The position numbers were made by a program, and so were the translations under genes. The notes beneath the pieces are model-generated. The model saw nothing but the letters and a program-made list of their open reading frames with translations. It was not told the origin of the DNA and did not search any database. From an uncultured Acidimicrobiales bacterium (GTDB lineage Bacteria > Actinomycetota > Acidimicrobiia > Acidimicrobiales > SZUA-35), in NCBI GenBank assembly GCA_937922805.1, contig CALAJV010000016.1:1-64000 (forward strand): 64,000 nt of DNA, given 5' to 3'. This document shows positions 62,382 to 64,000 of this stretch, in pieces. Every line of letters begins with the position of its first letter. The stretch's first letter is position 1.

Positions 62382-63517
62382 GCACCTCCACCTTGCAGTA
62401 CGCAATTGCCGGGTTGCTAGGAATCGCTTGGGTCTGGATGTTGGGACGTCCACTGCTGATTAGTGCCCTCAAAAAGTCTCGACGGAACTCGATCGGCTAT
62501 TACCGGGAGCAGCAGGCCGCGTTGGCATCGGCCGGGGAATACCCGGAGCCCGAATTGTCGTTTTGGGAGCGTCGACCACGGCCTGTTTCAACTTGGTTGG
62601 ACCAACCAACAGAGAAGCGTCGGTTGCAGACACTTTTGGGATCAGCTTCGGCCACCTTCGGCACATTGCTTCTGGCGATCGCGTTGAAGGGGATCTTTTG
62701 GTCGCTTTTCATCGTTGCTGCCATTTGCTTAGCCGTCTACATCTCGTTCGCTGCCTATGTCGGCGCTTCGAGGCTGCGGCATCATGAAGCACAGAACCGA
62801 GTTCGACGACAAGCAGCTATTTCTGCCGAACAGGAGCGACGTCTGCTTATAGCTCAGTCGATCGTCGATACTGCACCCGAAGCGTTTGAACAGGAAAGTA
62901 TCTTCCACCAGCAGAGTCTTTTCGCAACGGTAGATACTGACAAAGCTCAACTCGACCAGTACGAAGCAGACATTTATTTGCCCGATGACGACTTTGTTGC
63001 TGAAGAGTTTGTTGCTGAAGAGTTTGTTGCTGAAGAGTTTGTTGCTGAAGAGTTTGTTGCTGAAGAGTTTGTTGCTGAAGAGTTTGTTGCTGAAGAGTTT
63101 GTTGCTGAAGAGTTTGCTGACGACGAGTTTGTTGATGAGCCTTTTGCCGTCGGCAACCATGAGTCCGATAATGAAGACAACAGCTCCAGCACCTATCCGT
63201 TAGCCATGAAGGAAGTCGTCCCTTCGGAGGTCCAAGGACCGGCCGCCATTGACGATTCTTTCTTCGAGCCAATACCTGAATTCAGCGTGGCTCCCCTTGA
63301 CGTTCACGCAGTTGTCGCCGAGATGATGGCAACCGGGAACGAGAGCGACAAGTTCCCGGCTGATTTTGCTCCGGACCCGACCAGCGAGCTACTTATCGAT
63401 CCCCTTGACGTCCGCGACCGGGTGTCAAAGCCGCTCCGCCCCAAGTCGGGATCACGACCGATCTACATCGAATCACAACTCGACGATGTCGACAATCGCA
63501 GGGCCGTCAACGACTAA
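62378..63517 (+). CDS. SepX/GlpR-like membrane protein with acidic repeat tail
   Basis: The 379-residue protein has an N-terminal helix (about 8-28), then a basic/aromatic cytoplasmic loop with SFWERRPRPVSTWLD. Two further helices follow at about 84-105 and 106-128 after EKRRLQTLLGSASATF. The long acidic tail starts after about 150 and contains eight exact VAEEF repeats. Topology and the galU-moeA neighbourhood match the divisome protein SepX of Streptomyces and GLPR of corynebacteria. It starts with GTG overlapping moaC. The match is by architecture and context, not by a strong motif. Confidence 0.6.
   Translation: MSTSTLQYAIAGLLGIAWVWMLGRPLLISALKKSRRNSIGYYREQQAALASAGEYPEPELSFWERRPRPVSTWLDQPTEKRRLQTLLGSASATFGTLLLAIALKGIFWSLFIVAAICLAVYISFAAYVGASRLRHHEAQNRVRRQAAISAEQERRLLIAQSIVDTAPEAFEQESIFHQQSLFATVDTDKAQLDQYEADIYLPDDDFVAEEFVAEEFVAEEFVAEEFVAEEFVAEEFVAEEFVAEEFADDEFVDEPFAVGNHESDNEDNSSSTYPLAMKEVVPSEVQGPAAIDDSFFEPIPEFSVAPLDVHAVVAEMMATGNESDKFPADFAPDPTSELLIDPLDVRDRVSKPLRPKSGSRPIYIESQLDDVDNRRAVND
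62996..63115 (+). repeat. Eight perfect 15-bp tandem repeats inside the SepX/GlpR-like gene
   Basis: GTTGCTGAAGAGTTT occurs eight times without a mismatch, encoding VAEEF each time. Degenerate units flank it on both sides (for example GACGACGAGTTT after). Lack of synonymous change indicates recent slippage expansion. The 15-bp period keeps the frame. Confidence 0.97.
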
Positions 63518-63840
63518 TTTCGCAGTCGGCTCGACCGCTGGATTTGACCTATCCGCTTAGCGTCGGAGGCGGCGCTATCTACGTGTCGTGACCTGATTAT
63601 CGGGGTTGCACGCTTCTACGGGACTCTTGGGGTCGAATAACGACAGCTGAGACCTGGGAAAACGTCCCTATCTCGCCTCAGCACATAGGTTTTGGCCCCT
63701 TGGCGACGCCGAGATGATGCCAGAACGTTCTATACTGATGTGTTGCCGAGTGGATCGGTTGACCTCCGAAACGTTGAGCTTTTGTCGGCGTTGAGTAGCG
63801 ACGCCCAGAGGGCCAGTTTTATGAGAGAACGCAGCACGAC
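63518..63840. other. 323-bp intergenic region, no gene seen
   Basis: It separates the SepX/GlpR-like gene from the partial heparinase-like gene and must hold the latter's promoter. I see no convincing reading frame, tRNA or terminator in it. Confidence 0.4.
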
Positions 63841-64000
63841 GTGACACCCGAGTGGTACCTAAAGCGCCTCGCATCGATGAGTGGGCAAGAAGTAGTAGGT
63901 CGTTCCCGAGATGCCGTGATTCGTCGGCTTTGGCGGCATCGACCACCGGCAGCACCTAACCCGGTGTCTGCCGGCCGGACTTTAGTGGTGCCAGCAGGCC
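63841..64000 (+). CDS. Heparinase II/III-like protein, N-terminus (partial)
   Basis: The frame from GTG at 63841 runs off the window after 53 codons without a stop. The protein begins MTPEWYLKRLASMSGQEVV, continuing GRSRDAVIRRLWR. This matches the N-terminal WYLrRLrrMsPxEv motif of heparinase II/III (alginate-lyase-like) family proteins, which cleave or bind uronic-acid-containing polysaccharides. An 11-bp hairpin within it at 63946-63974 is likely incidental. Confidence 0.65.
   Translation, partial: MTPEWYLKRLASMSGQEVVGRSRDAVIRRLWRHRPPAAPNPVSAGRTLVVPAG

Noticed and set aside
62996-63115. CRISPR-like array
   Set aside because: The units abut without spacers and are in frame inside a membrane protein gene.
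63946-63974. Terminator or regulatory hairpin
   Set aside because: It lies inside the open start of the heparinase-like gene and is not followed by a T-run.

Overview
The window reads as a chromosomal segment of a high-to-medium GC actinobacterium, most likely of the Acidimicrobiia type. This is inferred from a WhiB regulator, a mycoredoxin, an actinobacterial DUF3097 protein, an MptB-like polyprenol-phosphomannose glycosyltransferase, a SepX/GlpR-like divisome protein next to moeA, and dense gene packing with GTG and TTG starts. No rRNA, tRNA, insertion sequence, prophage or CRISPR array was seen. Most of the segment is core or semi-core metabolism.

Layout, left half. 1-6.9 kb holds a RecB-like Fe-S nuclease, a TPM-like membrane protein, a lipoprotein, a small HELIH metallopeptidase, an ABC1/UbiB kinase and ferrochelatase. 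7.2-12.4 kb holds whiB and a divergent block made of a GlnT/GMAS-type glutamine synthetase and three overlapping genes that look like N-methylglutamate synthase (mgsABC/glxBCD type). 12.4-13.7 kb holds an arylamine N-acetyltransferase preceded by an AhpD/carboxymuconolactone-decarboxylase-like gene. That gene is interrupted by one in-frame TGA exactly where the second cysteine of the CxxC redox motif belongs, and a bacterial SECIS-like hairpin follows. I read it as a selenoprotein gene, the most interesting item in the window. 13.9-24 kb holds an EEP-family hydrolase, a DUF2510 membrane protein, the topoisomerase IV pair parC-parE behind a LexA-box-like palindrome, a CbxX-type AAA ATPase and a small Tad/TadE-like pilus cluster. 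24-30.8 kb holds a small putative DNA-binding protein between strong hairpins, a mycoredoxin, a site-2 protease, a HEPN-domain membrane protein, a GGDEF-EAL protein, a DUF3097 protein and an SGNH hydrolase.

Layout, right half. 30.8-39 kb holds an ABC-F ATPase, a flavin oxidase, a PatB-type C-S lyase, a fused MptB-like glycosyltransferase plus GT2 polyprenol-phosphate mannose synthase, and a GT87-like membrane glycosyltransferase. 39.3-49.7 kb holds an NfuA-type Fe-S carrier, an HMG-CoA-synthase-like/DUF35 fusion with an SCP-x-type thiolase, a secreted trypsin-like protease, 2-hydroxyacid, SDR and MDR dehydrogenases, an M15 peptidase, DUF2237, a TesB thioesterase and a YCII protein. 50-55.7 kb holds dxs and a tldD-tldE-PHP operon. 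55.7-58.1 kb holds a Tat-exported cyclase-family protein, a SAF/CpaB-like protein and an FmdB zinc ribbon. 58.4-63.5 kb holds galU, moeA, moaA, moaC and a SepX/GlpR-like membrane protein carrying eight perfect 15-bp tandem repeats. The start of a heparinase II/III-like gene runs off the right end.

Functional themes are molybdenum cofactor synthesis (moeA, moaA, moaC) with a possible gephyrin-like divisome link, Fe-S and heme supply (nfuA-like, hemH), thiol and selenol redox chemistry (CxxU protein, mycoredoxin), polyprenol-linked mannosylation, and nitrogen transfer through gamma-glutamyl amides. The selenocysteine machinery itself (selA, selB, selD, selC) is not in this window and would have to lie elsewhere in the genome.
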